Positions 26,454 through 35,909 are shown, counted from the first letter of the stretch. The stretch is 64,000 bases of DNA from G963674835 sp963674835 (GCA_963674835.2 CAXXKC010000003.1:992001-1056000); one strand, 5' to 3'. Numbers and translations are program-made. Notes: generated from the sequence alone by a model not told the origin.

Positions 26454-29263
26454 AACTCGGATCTCCACCCACCCTTCACCCCCCCCGCCCCCGTTCCCAC
26501 GCCCCCAACCCCGGCCCCCGCACCCCGCTTTCCGCTTTCCGCCTTCCGCTCTCCGTCTCCCTCTCCATCTGGCTTCTCATTACCGCACTGCTCCTCTGGT
26601 TCTTCTCCGGCGCCCTCTTCGGCGGCGGACTGTTCGCCTATCGCGACGCGGCCCACTACTACTACCCCCTGTTCCGCTTCATCCAACAGCAGTGGTCCCA
26701 GGGCACCCTACCGCTTTGGAATCCTCAGGAGAACCTCGGCGCGCCGCTCCTCGGCAACGCCACCTCTAGCGTCCTCTATCCCGGCAAGCTCATCTTCCTC
26801 CTGCCGTTCACCTACGCCTGGCAGTTTCGGCTCTACACGATCGGACACGTCCTGTTGGCTGCCATCGGTGGTTACGCCCTGGCCCGCCGATTCCATGCCA
26901 GCCATTTCGCCGCCGGCATCGCCGCCATCTCCTACGCCTTCTGCGGCAATGTTCTCTTTCAATACACCAACGTCATCTTCCTCGTCGGCGCCGCCTGGCT
27001 ACCGTTGGCCTTCTTGGCTGCCCACCAGATGCTCGCCGCCCGCAGCGCCCGCGGCGCCGTCGCCCTCGGCGTCGTCCTGGCCCTGATGGTCCTCGGCGGC
27101 GACCCCGAGACCGCCTATCACGCCGGCCTGCTTATCCTCCTCTACGCCCTGCTGCTCCGCCGCTTCGACGCCCCCGCGGCCGCCTCAGCCCCCGTCCCAA
27201 CCTTCTCCCTCCGCTCTCGACCCGCTCTACTCCTGCTGGCCGCCGCCTGCGCCTTCCTGCTGGCCGCCGTTCAGGTTCTCCCTTCCACCGAGTTCAGCCT
27301 CCACACCAGCCGCGCCGCCGCCGCCACCCCGCGAAGCCTCTACGAACTCCCCGCCCGACTCGCCGACACCTCAACGGCCGACACGACCTGGTACGACGGC
27401 CTGCTCTGTCGCAACTTCGACCCGCGAACCCACCGCCACCACGTCTACCAGTTCAGCGTCGCCCCCTGGCGGCTGACCGAGTACCTCTGGCCCAATGTCG
27501 GCGGGCGCCAATTCCCCATTCACCGCCGCTGGTTCGACATCGTCCCTGCCGAAGGCCGCCTTTGGGTGCCTTCCCTTTACATGGGCATTCTCCCACTCAT
27601 CCTCGCGCTGCTCGCTTGGCGGCTGCGCCGTGGGGATCCCAAAACCCGATGGATGTCCTCGGCGGCCCTGTTGGCCATCCTCGCCAGCTTCGGTTGGTAC
27701 GGCGTCGGCTGGTTCGCCCGCGAAATCCTCTACGCCGTCGGCGCCGATCCGGCCAACACATGGATTGGTGCGCCCGTCGGCGGCCTGTACTGGCTGATGA
27801 CCGTCCTCTTGCCCGGCTACATCTACTTCCGCTACCCAGCCAAGCTCATGATCGTCGCCGCGCTGGCGCTCAGCATTCTCGCCGCCGAAGGTTGGGATCG
27901 ATTCCTCGTCCCGCGCTCGCGCACCCTCCGTCGCAGCCTCCTCGTCCTTGCCAGTGTTAGCGTCACCGGATTCGCGATCGCCCTCATCATCCGCCCGCTC
28001 TGGTTCACCTGGATGGCCGGCGCGGCACCCAATCCGCTCTTCGGCCCTCTCGATGTCGCCGGCGCTCACCGCGACCTCACCCTCGCCTTCCTCCAAACCG
28101 CCCTCGTCTGCGCCGCACTGTTCGGCCTGCTCCGCCTGCCCGACCGATTCCGCTGGACGCCCGCTGCCGCCCTGGCCCTCGTCGCCGTCGACCTCGCACT
28201 GGCCAACGGCTGGTTCGTCGCCTGCGCCTCGCCGCAGACCTTCCAACACCCACCCCTCGCCGCCACCATCCTCAACTCCCACTCCTCCCCTCGCCCGCTC
28301 GCGGAAGATGGCCCAGGAGTGAGGGCAGCTTCCCTCGCGGAGACCACCCCACTCCAACCCTACCGCATCACGCGCCAGTCCATCTGGGTCCCGCCATCCT
28401 GGGCAACGACCTCCTCCCCCCAACGCCTCACCCAACTGGCCCGATGGTCTCGCGACTCGCTCTGGCCCAACTATCAACTCCCCGCCGGATTGTCGTTGGC
28501 CAACGTCTCCACGACCATGATCACCCAGGACTACCGCACGGTCCTCTCCACAATCCGCGAACCCGAAACCGCCTCCCTCTGCAATCTGCCCCTGCTCGAA
28601 CGATACGCCATCCGCCGCTCACCTCCGCCCAACGCCGAAGCCCAACGCATTGAACTCTCGCCAGCCGACGCCGCCCAACTCGACGACGTATCCCTCTGGT
28701 ACTTCCCCGACCATCTGCCCCGCGCATGGATCGTGCACCACGTCGACGTCCTGCCACCGCTCCAGCAAGACGACCCCGACTCCGTCCGACGCCGCACGAA
28801 CCAAGTCTTCTGGCCCCAACCCTCCCCCAACTCGCGCGAGAAACGCCAACCCGCCGCACCGCCCCGCGACCTCCGCCGCAGCGCCGTCGTCGAAACATCC
28901 CGCCCCGCCAACTCCTTCCCCGACCACTCCAACCGGCCCACGACCTCCGAATCCTGCCAGATCCTCCTCTACAAACCGCTTCACATCGAAATCGAGGCAG
29001 TCCTCCAGCGCCCCGGCCTGGTCATCCTCTGCGATCAGTTCTACCCCGGCTGGACGCTCGAAGTGGCCACCGCCGACCAACCGGCCCGTCCCATGCCCAT
29101 TCTCCAGACCAACCGCGTCATGCGTGGCGTCTGGCTCCCCGCCGGCACCCACCGCCTGATCTACCGCTACCGCCCCACCACCTTCTTCCTTGGCGCCGCG
29201 ATCAGCCTCGCCGCCTGGATCGTCCTGGCCATCGCACTGCCCTTCGCCCGCCTGCGCCCATAG
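26450..29263 (+). CDS. YfhO-like multi-pass membrane protein
   Basis: A 937-residue membrane protein. After a proline-rich N-terminus come about 12 hydrophobic segments up to residue 580 or so, then a long soluble part and a final pair of segments. The early FAYRDAAHYYYPLFRF and LPLWNPQENLGAPLLGN motifs match YfhO and related GT-C-like glycosyltransferase-fold proteins, which transfer lipid-linked sugars. I chose the GTG at 26450 because it overlaps the preceding stop and AAGGA lies 7 nt upstream. Residues about 25-38 are encoded by a heptamer repeat and about 611-626 by a dispersed palindrome. The stop codon is the first base triplet of a 97-bp palindrome. Confidence 0.85.
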   Translation: MKLGSPPTLHPPRPRSHAPNPGPRTPLSAFRLPLSVSLSIWLLITALLLWFFSGALFGGGLFAYRDAAHYYYPLFRFIQQQWSQGTLPLWNPQENLGAPLLGNATSSVLYPGKLIFLLPFTYAWQFRLYTIGHVLLAAIGGYALARRFHASHFAAGIAAISYAFCGNVLFQYTNVIFLVGAAWLPLAFLAAHQMLAARSARGAVALGVVLALMVLGGDPETAYHAGLLILLYALLLRRFDAPAAASAPVPTFSLRSRPALLLLAAACAFLLAAVQVLPSTEFSLHTSRAAAATPRSLYELPARLADTSTADTTWYDGLLCRNFDPRTHRHHVYQFSVAPWRLTEYLWPNVGGRQFPIHRRWFDIVPAEGRLWVPSLYMGILPLILALLAWRLRRGDPKTRWMSSAALLAILASFGWYGVGWFAREILYAVGADPANTWIGAPVGGLYWLMTVLLPGYIYFRYPAKLMIVAALALSILAAEGWDRFLVPRSRTLRRSLLVLASVSVTGFAIALIIRPLWFTWMAGAAPNPLFGPLDVAGAHRDLTLAFLQTALVCAALFGLLRLPDRFRWTPAAALALVAVDLALANGWFVACASPQTFQHPPLAATILNSHSSPRPLAEDGPGVRAASLAETTPLQPYRITRQSIWVPPSWATTSSPQRLTQLARWSRDSLWPNYQLPAGLSLANVSTTMITQDYRTVLSTIREPETASLCNLPLLERYAIRRSPPPNAEAQRIELSPADAAQLDDVSLWYFPDHLPRAWIVHHVDVLPPLQQDDPDSVRRRTNQVFWPQPSPNSREKRQPAAPPRDLRRSAVVETSRPANSFPDHSNRPTTSESCQILLYKPLHIEIEAVLQRPGLVILCDQFYPGWTLEVATADQPARPMPILQTNRVMRGVWLPAGTHRLIYRYRPTTFFLGAAISLAAWIVLAIALPFARLRP
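26524..26562. repeat. CCGCTTTC heptamer array inside the YfhO-like gene
   Basis: Degenerate CCGCTTTCCGCCTTCCGCTC-type units in frame at the N-terminus of the coding region, encoding PLSAFRLPLSVSL. The same unit is found in intergenic places at 5220, 14707 and 61625. Confidence 0.6.
28284..28326. repeat. CTCGCCCGC palindrome inserted in a coding region
   Basis: CCCCTCGCCCGCTCGCGGAA and then GGAGTGAGGGC. It is in frame within the YfhO-like gene and encodes SPRPLAEDGPGVRAA. Intergenic relatives are at 11074 and 40442. Confidence 0.6.
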
Positions 29264-29357
29264 AGCGCATTCGGCGTAACCGTAGCGTGTATTTCGCTTT
29301 CCCCAACCGTAGAAACACGGCGCCGCGAACGCTACAGTTAAGTGCGACACGCACTAG
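29261..29357. repeat. 97-bp palindromic element, copy 2 of 5
   Basis: Begins TAGAGCGCATTCGGCGTAAC and ends GACACGCACTAG. The first TAG is the stop codon of the YfhO-like gene. It separates that gene from the convergent archaemetzincin gene. Confidence 0.85.
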
Positions 29358-29368
29358 AGCCCGGCCGT

Positions 29369-30289
29369 CTACCGATCCCCCAGCGCCGCCAGCGACTTCT
29401 CCCAGAACGCCTGCCCATCGGCAAGCCCGTGCGCCCGTGCAAACGCAGCCAACTCTCCAAAGCGCTTTCGCGGATCTGCCCCGGTGACAAAACACAGCTT
29501 GCCAAGGCACTGCGGACAGACCCAAAGCGGCCGCCGGTCCAGCTCCCCCAGATGATTGCTGCCGCACATGCAGCACTCGTAGAAGATGCAGTGCTGAAAC
29601 CCAAACAAATGCCCCGTCTCGTGCACTCCCGTCCTCAGCACGCGCCGCAACACCTCCGCAAACGCCTCGTCGCTCTCCTCAGGCCTACCGAATCGGCAGA
29701 TCGACCACACTCCCACCCGCTTGCTCGGCATCGCCTCGCCATACACGAAGTTCCAGCCCTCCCCCGGCCACAGATCCTCCGTCGTAAACGCCAGCATCGC
29801 CGCCGCGTCATCCGGCAGCCGCGGTGCGAGAATCTCCTTGAGGATGTAGCCCGTCCTCAACTGCCTCTCGTCGCCCACGCGCCGCGTCTCTTCCTCCGGT
29901 ATCAGCGACAGCGGCAGATCCTCGCCAACCCGAACGGGCATCTGGTAATAGGCGCTCATGAATTCGGCGGTCACATCCAGAATCTTCCGCTGCGCCGGGC
30001 GGAACTCTCCCAACGGCTGAACGCAAACCACCTTCCGCCCGTCCGCCCGTAGATGCCGCCTCATGCTCACGTACCGCTCGCACGTCCGGCCCATCTCCAC
30101 ATGCTCGGTCAGCCAGTCGCCCGGAAGCGGCTTCCCCAACCGCGTGTGCAGCGGCACCAACCGTTCGACCTCGGCCGGCAGCACCGCCCCTTCCAACAGG
30201 TCCTCCGGAGCCCGCGCCATCCACCACAGCGCCCCGGCCGCCGCCGCCGCACCGACCACCAGCAACCCCATCGCCACCCACAATCTCAC
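29369..30289 (-). CDS. amzA: Archaemetzincin-type zinc metalloprotease (M54)
   Basis: A 306-residue protein with the full M54 motif: HETGH (223-227), a third zinc histidine at 233 followed by Cys 234, Cys 239/240, Met 241, Ser-Asn 244-245, and a CPQC pair (258-261). The second cysteine group usually binds a structural zinc. Archaemetzincins are aminopeptidase-like enzymes of poorly known role, mainly archaeal, with scattered bacterial members. An N-terminal hydrophobic segment (residues 4-24) would anchor or export it, unlike the soluble archaeal forms. Start is a GTG at 30289; an ATG at 30271 is possible. It ends 11 bp from a 97-bp palindrome. Confidence 0.88.
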   Translation of the reverse strand: MRLWVAMGLLVVGAAAAAGALWWMARAPEDLLEGAVLPAEVERLVPLHTRLGKPLPGDWLTEHVEMGRTCERYVSMRRHLRADGRKVVCVQPLGEFRPAQRKILDVTAEFMSAYYQMPVRVGEDLPLSLIPEEETRRVGDERQLRTGYILKEILAPRLPDDAAAMLAFTTEDLWPGEGWNFVYGEAMPSKRVGVWSICRFGRPEESDEAFAEVLRRVLRTGVHETGHLFGFQHCIFYECCMCGSNHLGELDRRPLWVCPQCLGKLCFVTGADPRKRFGELAAFARAHGLADGQAFWEKSLAALGDR

Positions 30290-30330
30290 AACCTCTCCCC
30301 TCCCCCTCTACTCCTCTCCTACTCTCCTCT

Positions 30331-30462
30331 CCTCCGTGCCTCCGTGGTCCATTCTCATCCAAACCAACAGCCAACCGTCAAACAGAAACCGCCGTACCAA
30401 CCTCACTCCCCTCCTCTCTCTCCCCATCTCCTCCGCGCCCTCCGTGTCTCCGTGGTCCATTC
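30331..30462. repeat. Two CCTCCGTG...CCGTGGTCCATTC copies
   Basis: The string CTCCGTGGTCCATTC with leading CTCCGTG units occurs at 30331-30354 and 30431-30462. The same string recurs in the tandem duplication at 48093. It occupies the gap between the archaemetzincin and cysE genes. Confidence 0.55.
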
Positions 30463-30489
30463 CAACCCAAACCAACTTCCCCCAACCCC

Positions 30490-31446
30490 TCACCCAACCT
30501 TCGGCCGCAACTCATCATGGTTCTCCCCACGAATCCGCAGCTTCGGCTTCTCCATAGCCACCGTCGTGTGCGGCGCGACCGACTCCGTGATCCACACACT
30601 CGATCCGATCACCGAATCGTGCCCGAGCACCGTGTTGCCGCCCAGCACCGTCGCATTGGCGTAGATCACCACGCGATCCTCGATCGTCGGATGCCGTTTC
30701 ACGCCGCGCACCAGGTTTCCTTCCGCGTCGGTCGGAAAACTCAACGCCCCCAGCGTCACGCCCTGATACAGCTTCACCCATTCTCCGATCTCGCACGTCT
30801 CGCCGATCACCACGCCCGTCCCGTGGTCGATGAAGAAGTTCATCCCGATCCGCGCCCCCGGATGTATGTCGATCCCCGTCCGGCTATGCGCCCATTCGGT
30901 CATCATTCGCGGAATCAAGGGCACCTCCAGCTCGTGCAGCAGATGGGCCAACCGGTAGACCGTCACCGCCTCCAATCCAGGATAGCAGAAGATCACCTCA
31001 TCCAGCGACTTGCACGCCGGATCGCCGTCGTATGCCGCCTGCACGTCCAGTGCCAGCACCTTCCGCAGCTTCGGCAATTGGCCCAAAAACGCCATCGTCT
31101 TGGCCTGTCCCATCGCCTCAAAATCGTGCCGCTTCTGGGGATCGCAGTGCATGTTTGCCTTCGCCTCGTGGCACAATGCCCGTGCGATCTGCACCGTCAA
31201 CGCGTCGTGCAGCTTGTCAATCAAGTCCCCGACATGATACGTCACATTCCCCAAATGCAGCCCGTCCCGACGCCGGTAACCCGGATACAGAATCTCCTTC
31301 AACTGTTCCGTTGCCCCGATAATCGTCTCGAAATTCGGCAATGGGCAATGACCCAAGTGGTGAATTGAACCCACTTCCGCATACGTGCTCACGATCCGGT
31401 CGGTCAGTTCCGGCAGCCGCTCTTTCAGCCGAACATCCGATGCCAT
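30490..31446 (-). CDS. cysE: Serine O-acetyltransferase
   Basis: A 318-residue enzyme that makes O-acetylserine from serine and acetyl-CoA for cysteine synthesis. The C-terminal left-handed beta helix contains GIDIHPGARIGMNFFIDHG and TGVVIGETCEIG, with GVKRHPTIEDRVVIYANATV after it. The long N-terminal helical region is typical of the larger SAT class. I set the start at 31446 (MASDVRLKERLPELTD); the longer frame adds a Trp/Gly-rich stretch unlike the family. It is monocistronic, as far as can be seen. Confidence 0.92.
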   Translation of the reverse strand: MASDVRLKERLPELTDRIVSTYAEVGSIHHLGHCPLPNFETIIGATEQLKEILYPGYRRRDGLHLGNVTYHVGDLIDKLHDALTVQIARALCHEAKANMHCDPQKRHDFEAMGQAKTMAFLGQLPKLRKVLALDVQAAYDGDPACKSLDEVIFCYPGLEAVTVYRLAHLLHELEVPLIPRMMTEWAHSRTGIDIHPGARIGMNFFIDHGTGVVIGETCEIGEWVKLYQGVTLGALSFPTDAEGNLVRGVKRHPTIEDRVVIYANATVLGGNTVLGHDSVIGSSVWITESVAPHTTVAMEKPKLRIRGENHDELRPKVG

Positions 31447-31733
31447 AGCTCGTTTCCCCCAACCGCCCCGCCCAAACAATCTGGGCGCAGATTTCCACAC
31501 AATGATTACAAATCCGATAGAGCAACGTAAGATAAGACGTGGGCGCTACGGCTGTCCGGTACTCAGACCGGACAGCGACACAGACACATACAAGCAATAC
31601 ACGCCCAATGCTCTATTCGCATCGCAGAATCAGCACCTTCTGCCCAGAATACTAGGCCTACCAGTCCCGAAGATCAAGCCTCGGCCATCTCTTCGACACC
31701 GCAGCCCTATCGAGTTGAGCCAATCCACCCCCG
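31447..31733. other. Gap between cysE and the EF-G2 gene
   Basis: About 290 bases without a supported gene. It holds the cysE upstream region and ends at a CCCACTA array. No promoter was convincing. Confidence 0.4.
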
Positions 31734-31768
31734 CCCACTACCCACTACCCACTACCCACTACCCACTA
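31734..31768. repeat. CCCACTA tandem array, five copies
   Basis: Five perfect 7-bp units. The minus-strand stop codon of the EF-G2 gene (TAG) lies in the last unit, so the array supplies the stop. Confidence 0.85.
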
Positions 31769-33862
31769 CTCCTCCTCTTCCTCCAGCTTCGCCGCCTTGA
31801 TGATATCCTGCTGCACGTTCCCCGGCACGGCGTCGTAGTGGCTGAATTCCATCGAGTAGCTTCCCTGCCCGCCGGTAATGCTCGATAGCGATCGGGCGTA
31901 GGTCGTCACTTCCGCCAGTGGCACCTCGGCCGTGATCATCGTCAGGCCGCCTCCGGCCGAATCCATCCCCAGCACGCGCCCGCGGCGTCCCGACATATCG
32001 CTGTTGATGTCGCCCACCTTGTCGCTGGGAACCGTGATCTCCATCGTCACCACCGGCTCCAACAGCGCCGGCTTCGCCTGTTGAAACACGTTCCGGAAGA
32101 CCATCGAGGCCGCCGTCTTGAACGCCTGCTCCGAGCTGTCCACCGGATGGTGCTTGCCGAAATGCACTTCCACGCACACGTCTTGAACCCGGTATCCCGC
32201 GATGACGCCCCGGTTCAGCCGGTCCATGAAGCCCTTCTCCACCGCCGGCAGGAAGTTGCCCGGGATCGTACCGCCCACGATCGAGTCGATCCACACGAAG
32301 TTGTTCGCCTCGTTGTAGTGATACTCCTTCATCGACGCGAATCGCTGCTTGGTCGCCCACTCCTCGATATTCACGTCCTTCGGCAACGGGAACATGCGGA
32401 CGTGGACCTCGCCGAACTGCCCGCGGCCGCCGCTCTGCTTCTTGTGCCGGTAGCTTCCTTCGGCCGGCGCCTGGATCGTCTCCCGGTAGGGGATCTTCGG
32501 CTCCTTCGTCTCCACTTCCACCTTGTCGCGCCGCTTCAGTCGCTCTTGCAGGATCTGCAAGTGCAACTCGCTCATCCCCGTAATGACCATCTCCTTGGTC
32601 TGCATGTCTCGATCCACGCGGAACGTCGGATCCTCCTGGCTGATCTTCTGCAGCGATCCCGACAGCTTCGTCTCGTCGCCGCGGCTCTTCGGCGTCGCCG
32701 CCAACCCGACCATCGGCGTCGGGAACGGAATCTTCGGCATCGCCACTTCGCCCAGGCTCGTGCCCGTCTGCAACTCCTCCACCTTGGCCACCGCCACGAT
32801 CCCGCCCGGGCCGGCATCGTCTACCGGCTCCGTCTGGTCCGCCTGCACTTCCATCAGTTGCGTCAGTTTCACTCCCTTGCGCTCTCCGACGACCGCCACC
32901 GTCGTGTCCTTCCGCAGCGTCCCCGAGTACACCCGGATGAAGCTCAGCTTCTGAACGAACGGATCGATCCGCGTCTTGAACACCTGGGCGACCAGCGGGC
33001 CGGCCGCGTCGGCCTTCACTTCCACTTCCTCACCGTTGGCCTTCTTCGCCGTCCGCTTCACACCGTCCGGCGGCAGCGAACACTGCGCCATCGCGTCCAT
33101 CAGTTCCGGCAGCCCCACTCCCGTCTTTCCCGAAACGCACACCATCGGAATCAGGGCCCCCTCGGCCACCGCTTGCACGATCAGTCGCGAAAGCTCCTCC
33201 TGCGTGGGCGTCTCGCCTTCCAGATACCGGTTCATCACCTCCTCGTCGGCCATCACGATCGACTCGACCAACGCCTCGTTGATCTTCCCCACGTCGACCA
33301 GCGCGCCGCTCGTGTCCTCTGGCGGTTGCAGCGTGCTCGCCACGCCCCGAAACTCCCCGCCGTGGCCCAGCGGAACGTTCAACAGCACGCATTCCGCCCC
33401 GAAAATCTCGCGAATGTTCGACAGCAGCGACTCGAAATCGATGTTGTCCGAGTCCATCTTCCCCAGCACGATCATCCGGCCCACGCCCGCCTTCTGCGCC
33501 TCGGCGAATACCCGCCGCGTGTTCACCTCGATCCCCGACTGCGCGTTGACCACGATCACCGCCGTGTCCACCGCCCGAAGCGCCCCGATCGTCTGCCCGA
33601 TGAAATCCGCATAGCCCGGCGTGTCGATCATGTGGAATCGCTTCCCCGCATGGTCCATGTGAACCACGCTCGACTCGATCGTGTACCGATGGGCCTTCTC
33701 CTCCTCGTCGAAGTCGCAGATGCTGGTGCCCTCGTCGACGCTCCCGTGGTGGCTCACTGCCCCGGTCGTCACGAGCATCTTGTCCACGAGCGTCGTCTTG
33801 CCGCAACCGCCGTGACCACAGAATGCTACGTTGCGGATGTCCTTGACCTCATACTTCGCCAT
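31766..33862 (-). CDS. fusA: Elongation factor G paralog, EF-G2 type
   Basis: A 698-residue translational GTPase. The P-loop is GHGGCGKT (16-23) and the switch II box is DTPGYADF (80-87), with Tyr where canonical EF-G has the catalytic His; this is known in EF-G2 paralogs. The G4 box, normally NKxD, reads GKMD (134-137), so the base-recognising Asn is replaced by Gly. Domains II-V follow in normal order, with RGQFGEVHVRMFPLP and SGRRGRVLGMDS near the end, and an acidic EEEEE tail. Start at 33862 follows AAGGA at 8 nt. EF-G2 proteins may not do standard translocation. Confidence 0.9.
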   Translation of the reverse strand: MAKYEVKDIRNVAFCGHGGCGKTTLVDKMLVTTGAVSHHGSVDEGTSICDFDEEEKAHRYTIESSVVHMDHAGKRFHMIDTPGYADFIGQTIGALRAVDTAVIVVNAQSGIEVNTRRVFAEAQKAGVGRMIVLGKMDSDNIDFESLLSNIREIFGAECVLLNVPLGHGGEFRGVASTLQPPEDTSGALVDVGKINEALVESIVMADEEVMNRYLEGETPTQEELSRLIVQAVAEGALIPMVCVSGKTGVGLPELMDAMAQCSLPPDGVKRTAKKANGEEVEVKADAAGPLVAQVFKTRIDPFVQKLSFIRVYSGTLRKDTTVAVVGERKGVKLTQLMEVQADQTEPVDDAGPGGIVAVAKVEELQTGTSLGEVAMPKIPFPTPMVGLAATPKSRGDETKLSGSLQKISQEDPTFRVDRDMQTKEMVITGMSELHLQILQERLKRRDKVEVETKEPKIPYRETIQAPAEGSYRHKKQSGGRGQFGEVHVRMFPLPKDVNIEEWATKQRFASMKEYHYNEANNFVWIDSIVGGTIPGNFLPAVEKGFMDRLNRGVIAGYRVQDVCVEVHFGKHHPVDSSEQAFKTAASMVFRNVFQQAKPALLEPVVTMEITVPSDKVGDINSDMSGRRGRVLGMDSAGGGLTMITAEVPLAEVTTYARSLSSITGGQGSYSMEFSHYDAVPGNVQQDIIKAAKLEEEEE

Positions 33863-33983
33863 GGGATCTGTCCTTCTGACCGTTATCTGCTGTCTGTCGA
33901 ATTCCGTGAATACTACTCGTCTGTAGCCGCTCGGCCACCCGCCGATTCCAGCCTCCCTCGCGCCGGCATGCTCGCCACGCGCC

Positions 33984-34706
33984 TCAGCAGCTCTCTCGGC
34001 TGGCCGCAAGCGCCTCGGGCAACGTCAGTCTTCCCTCGTACAGGGCTCTTCCCACAATGCAGCCAGCCATCGGCACCGCCGCCAGCCGCACAATGTCCTC
34101 CCGCCTCGCCACTCCGCCCGACGCCACCACCGGCACGTCCACCGCGGCCTGCATCTCGGCCATCGCCGCCACGTTCGGCCCCGTCAACATGCCGTCCGTG
34201 GCAATATCCGTGTATATAATCGCCGCAATCGGCTCGCCGGCAAATTCCCGCGCCAGCCCCACTGCGTCCTGCGTGCTCGTCTCCAGCCAGCCGTCGCTGG
34301 CCACCTTCCCGTCGCGAGCGTCGATCCCCAACACCAGCTTGCCCGGAAACTTCCCGCACATCTGCCGAAACCAATCCGGCTTCCGCAGCGCCAGCGTCCC
34401 GATCACCACCCGCGACAGACCCAACTCCAACAGCTTCCCAATCGTCTCCTCGCTCCGAATGCCTCCGCCCAGCTCGCACGGCACGCTCACCGCCCCAACA
34501 ATCGCCTCCACGGCGCTCCAGTTACCCGGAGCACCATCTCGGGCGCCGTCCAGGTCCACCAGATGCAGACACTCCGCACCCAGCTCCACCCAATGTCGCG
34601 CCATCGCCGCCGGGTCCTCACCGAACACCGTCTCGCGCTCGTAGTCCCCCTGCTGGAGGCGGACACACCGACCACCGCGAAGATCAATCGCCGGCCAAAT
34701 CTCCAC
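33984..34706 (-). CDS. hisA: HisA, ProFAR isomerase of histidine synthesis
   Basis: A 240-residue TIM barrel enzyme that isomerises ProFAR to PRFAR. Visible are the N-terminal PAIDLRGGRCVRLQQGDY with the catalytic Asp, ELGGGIRSEETI, and IYTDIATDGMLTGPN with the second catalytic Asp. I chose the GTG at 34706 because AGGAG lies 10 nt upstream and homologs begin at the same point; the frame continues to 34736. HisH is upstream, separated by a 362-bp gap filled with repeats. The order hisH then hisA is usual. Confidence 0.93.
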   Translation of the reverse strand: MEIWPAIDLRGGRCVRLQQGDYERETVFGEDPAAMARHWVELGAECLHLVDLDGARDGAPGNWSAVEAIVGAVSVPCELGGGIRSEETIGKLLELGLSRVVIGTLALRKPDWFRQMCGKFPGKLVLGIDARDGKVASDGWLETSTQDAVGLAREFAGEPIAAIIYTDIATDGMLTGPNVAAMAEMQAAVDVPVVASGGVARREDIVRLAAVPMAGCIVGRALYEGRLTLPEALAASRESC

Positions 34707-34822
34707 GCGCGCTCTACTCCTACCATCGTCGGGCACATCGACAAAACACGTAATATGACACAGGACCGGGCGACTTGCAAGCCGCCTGAGAGGGGCCTCT
34801 TCGGGGATGGGGACTCTCCCTC

Positions 34823-35017
34823 CAGAGCGCGTTCGGCGTAACTGTAGCGTGTTTTTCGCCTTCGAAACCGCGGAAACACGCCGCCACGCACGCTACAGTT
34901 ATTGGGCGTCGCACAAGTAGTGACACCAGGGCGACCAACGGGAGCCCGGTATTCGTGGTGTCTTCGTGAGCCCACCAGCCTACTACTTCGGCGACCTTCA
35001 ATAACTGCGACACGCAC
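34823..35017. repeat. 96-bp palindromic element, copy 3 of 5, interrupted
   Basis: Left part CAGAGCGCGTTCGGCGTAAC to CGCTACAGT (34823-34899) and right part CTGCGACACGCACT (35005-35017). A separate 100-bp element with TA on both sides splits it. Its own ends are more diverged than in the other copies. Confidence 0.75.
34902..35001. mobile_element. 100-bp miniature inverted-repeat element nested in the palindrome
   Basis: Begins TTGGGCGTCGCACAAGTAGT and ends ACTACTTCGGCGACCTTCAA. The two ends match as inverted repeats at TTG, GTCGC and AAGTAGT. TA flanks both ends (34900-34901 and 35002-35003), as expected of a TA target duplication from an IS630/Tc1-mariner type transposase. It has no coding capacity. 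No full-length parent is in the window. Confidence 0.6.
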
Positions 35018-35068
35018 TCCCCGCCTGGACCAGATCGCCGCTGCCCCGGCCGAGGCCCGACTGAACCG

Positions 35069-35674
35069 TCACAGCTCCGCGAAATTCCGCAGAATCTTCA
35101 GCCCCTGCGACTGGCTCTTTTCTGGGTGGAACTGCGACGCAAACACATTGTCCCGCCACACCATCGAGCAGAACGGACCGCCGTAGTCCGTCTCGGTCGC
35201 CACGACCGACGCGTCCTCCGGCGCCACATAGTACGAATGCACGAAATAGACGTGCGTCCCCTCTTCGATCCCCTCCAGCACCGGTGGGCGATGGCGAATC
35301 AACAACTGGTTCCAACCCATGTGCGGCACTGAATACGCCTCCGGCAACTCGAACCGCACCACCTCGCCCCGCAGAACGCCCAACCCCCGGTGCCGACCGT
35401 TCTCGTAGCTCGTCTCGAACAGCATCTGCAAACCCAGGCAAATCCCCAAAAACGGCTTGCCCGCGTCGATGCTCTCCAAAACCGGCCGAACCAGGTCCAT
35501 CCGATTCAGTTCGCTGATCGCGTCTTCAAACGCCCCCACGCCCGGCAACACAATCTTCTCCGCCGCCCGTACCGCCGCCGGATCACTCGTAACCACGGCC
35601 GCATGCCCCACCCTCTCAAAACCCTTCTGGACACTACGCAGATTGCCCATTCCGTAATCAATAATCGCGATCAT
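35069..35674 (-). CDS. hisH: HisH, glutamine amidotransferase subunit of IGP synthase
   Basis: A 201-residue class I glutaminase that gives ammonia to HisF. The triad is visible as Cys in GICLGLQML, and His and Glu in SQFHPEKSQSQG. The N-terminal IAIIDYGMGNLRSV is typical. HisF is not in the window. HisA lies downstream across a repeat-filled gap, so a joint transcript is possible but interrupted by insertions. Confidence 0.93.
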   Translation of the reverse strand: MIAIIDYGMGNLRSVQKGFERVGHAAVVTSDPAAVRAAEKIVLPGVGAFEDAISELNRMDLVRPVLESIDAGKPFLGICLGLQMLFETSYENGRHRGLGVLRGEVVRFELPEAYSVPHMGWNQLLIRHRPPVLEGIEEGTHVYFVHSYYVAPEDASVVATETDYGGPFCSMVWRDNVFASQFHPEKSQSQGLKILRNFAEL

Positions 35675-35909
35675 GGCAAACCGTCACATCCTCAAGAAAC
35701 CCAACCTTCCCTCACCCATCCTCCCCGTAGGTTATGCCTCAGCACAACACCTCAAACCTCCAAGTATCCCCTATCCAAGACCGCCCAGCAAGCTCCCCGG
35801 TTCACCACCCGCACCGCGACCCTTCTTCCGGCCTTCCCCGATCCCTTTATAGATCGCTGTCCACAACAGCCAGCAGATCGGGCAACAGAGCGCCGCCCTG
35901 AGCACGTCC

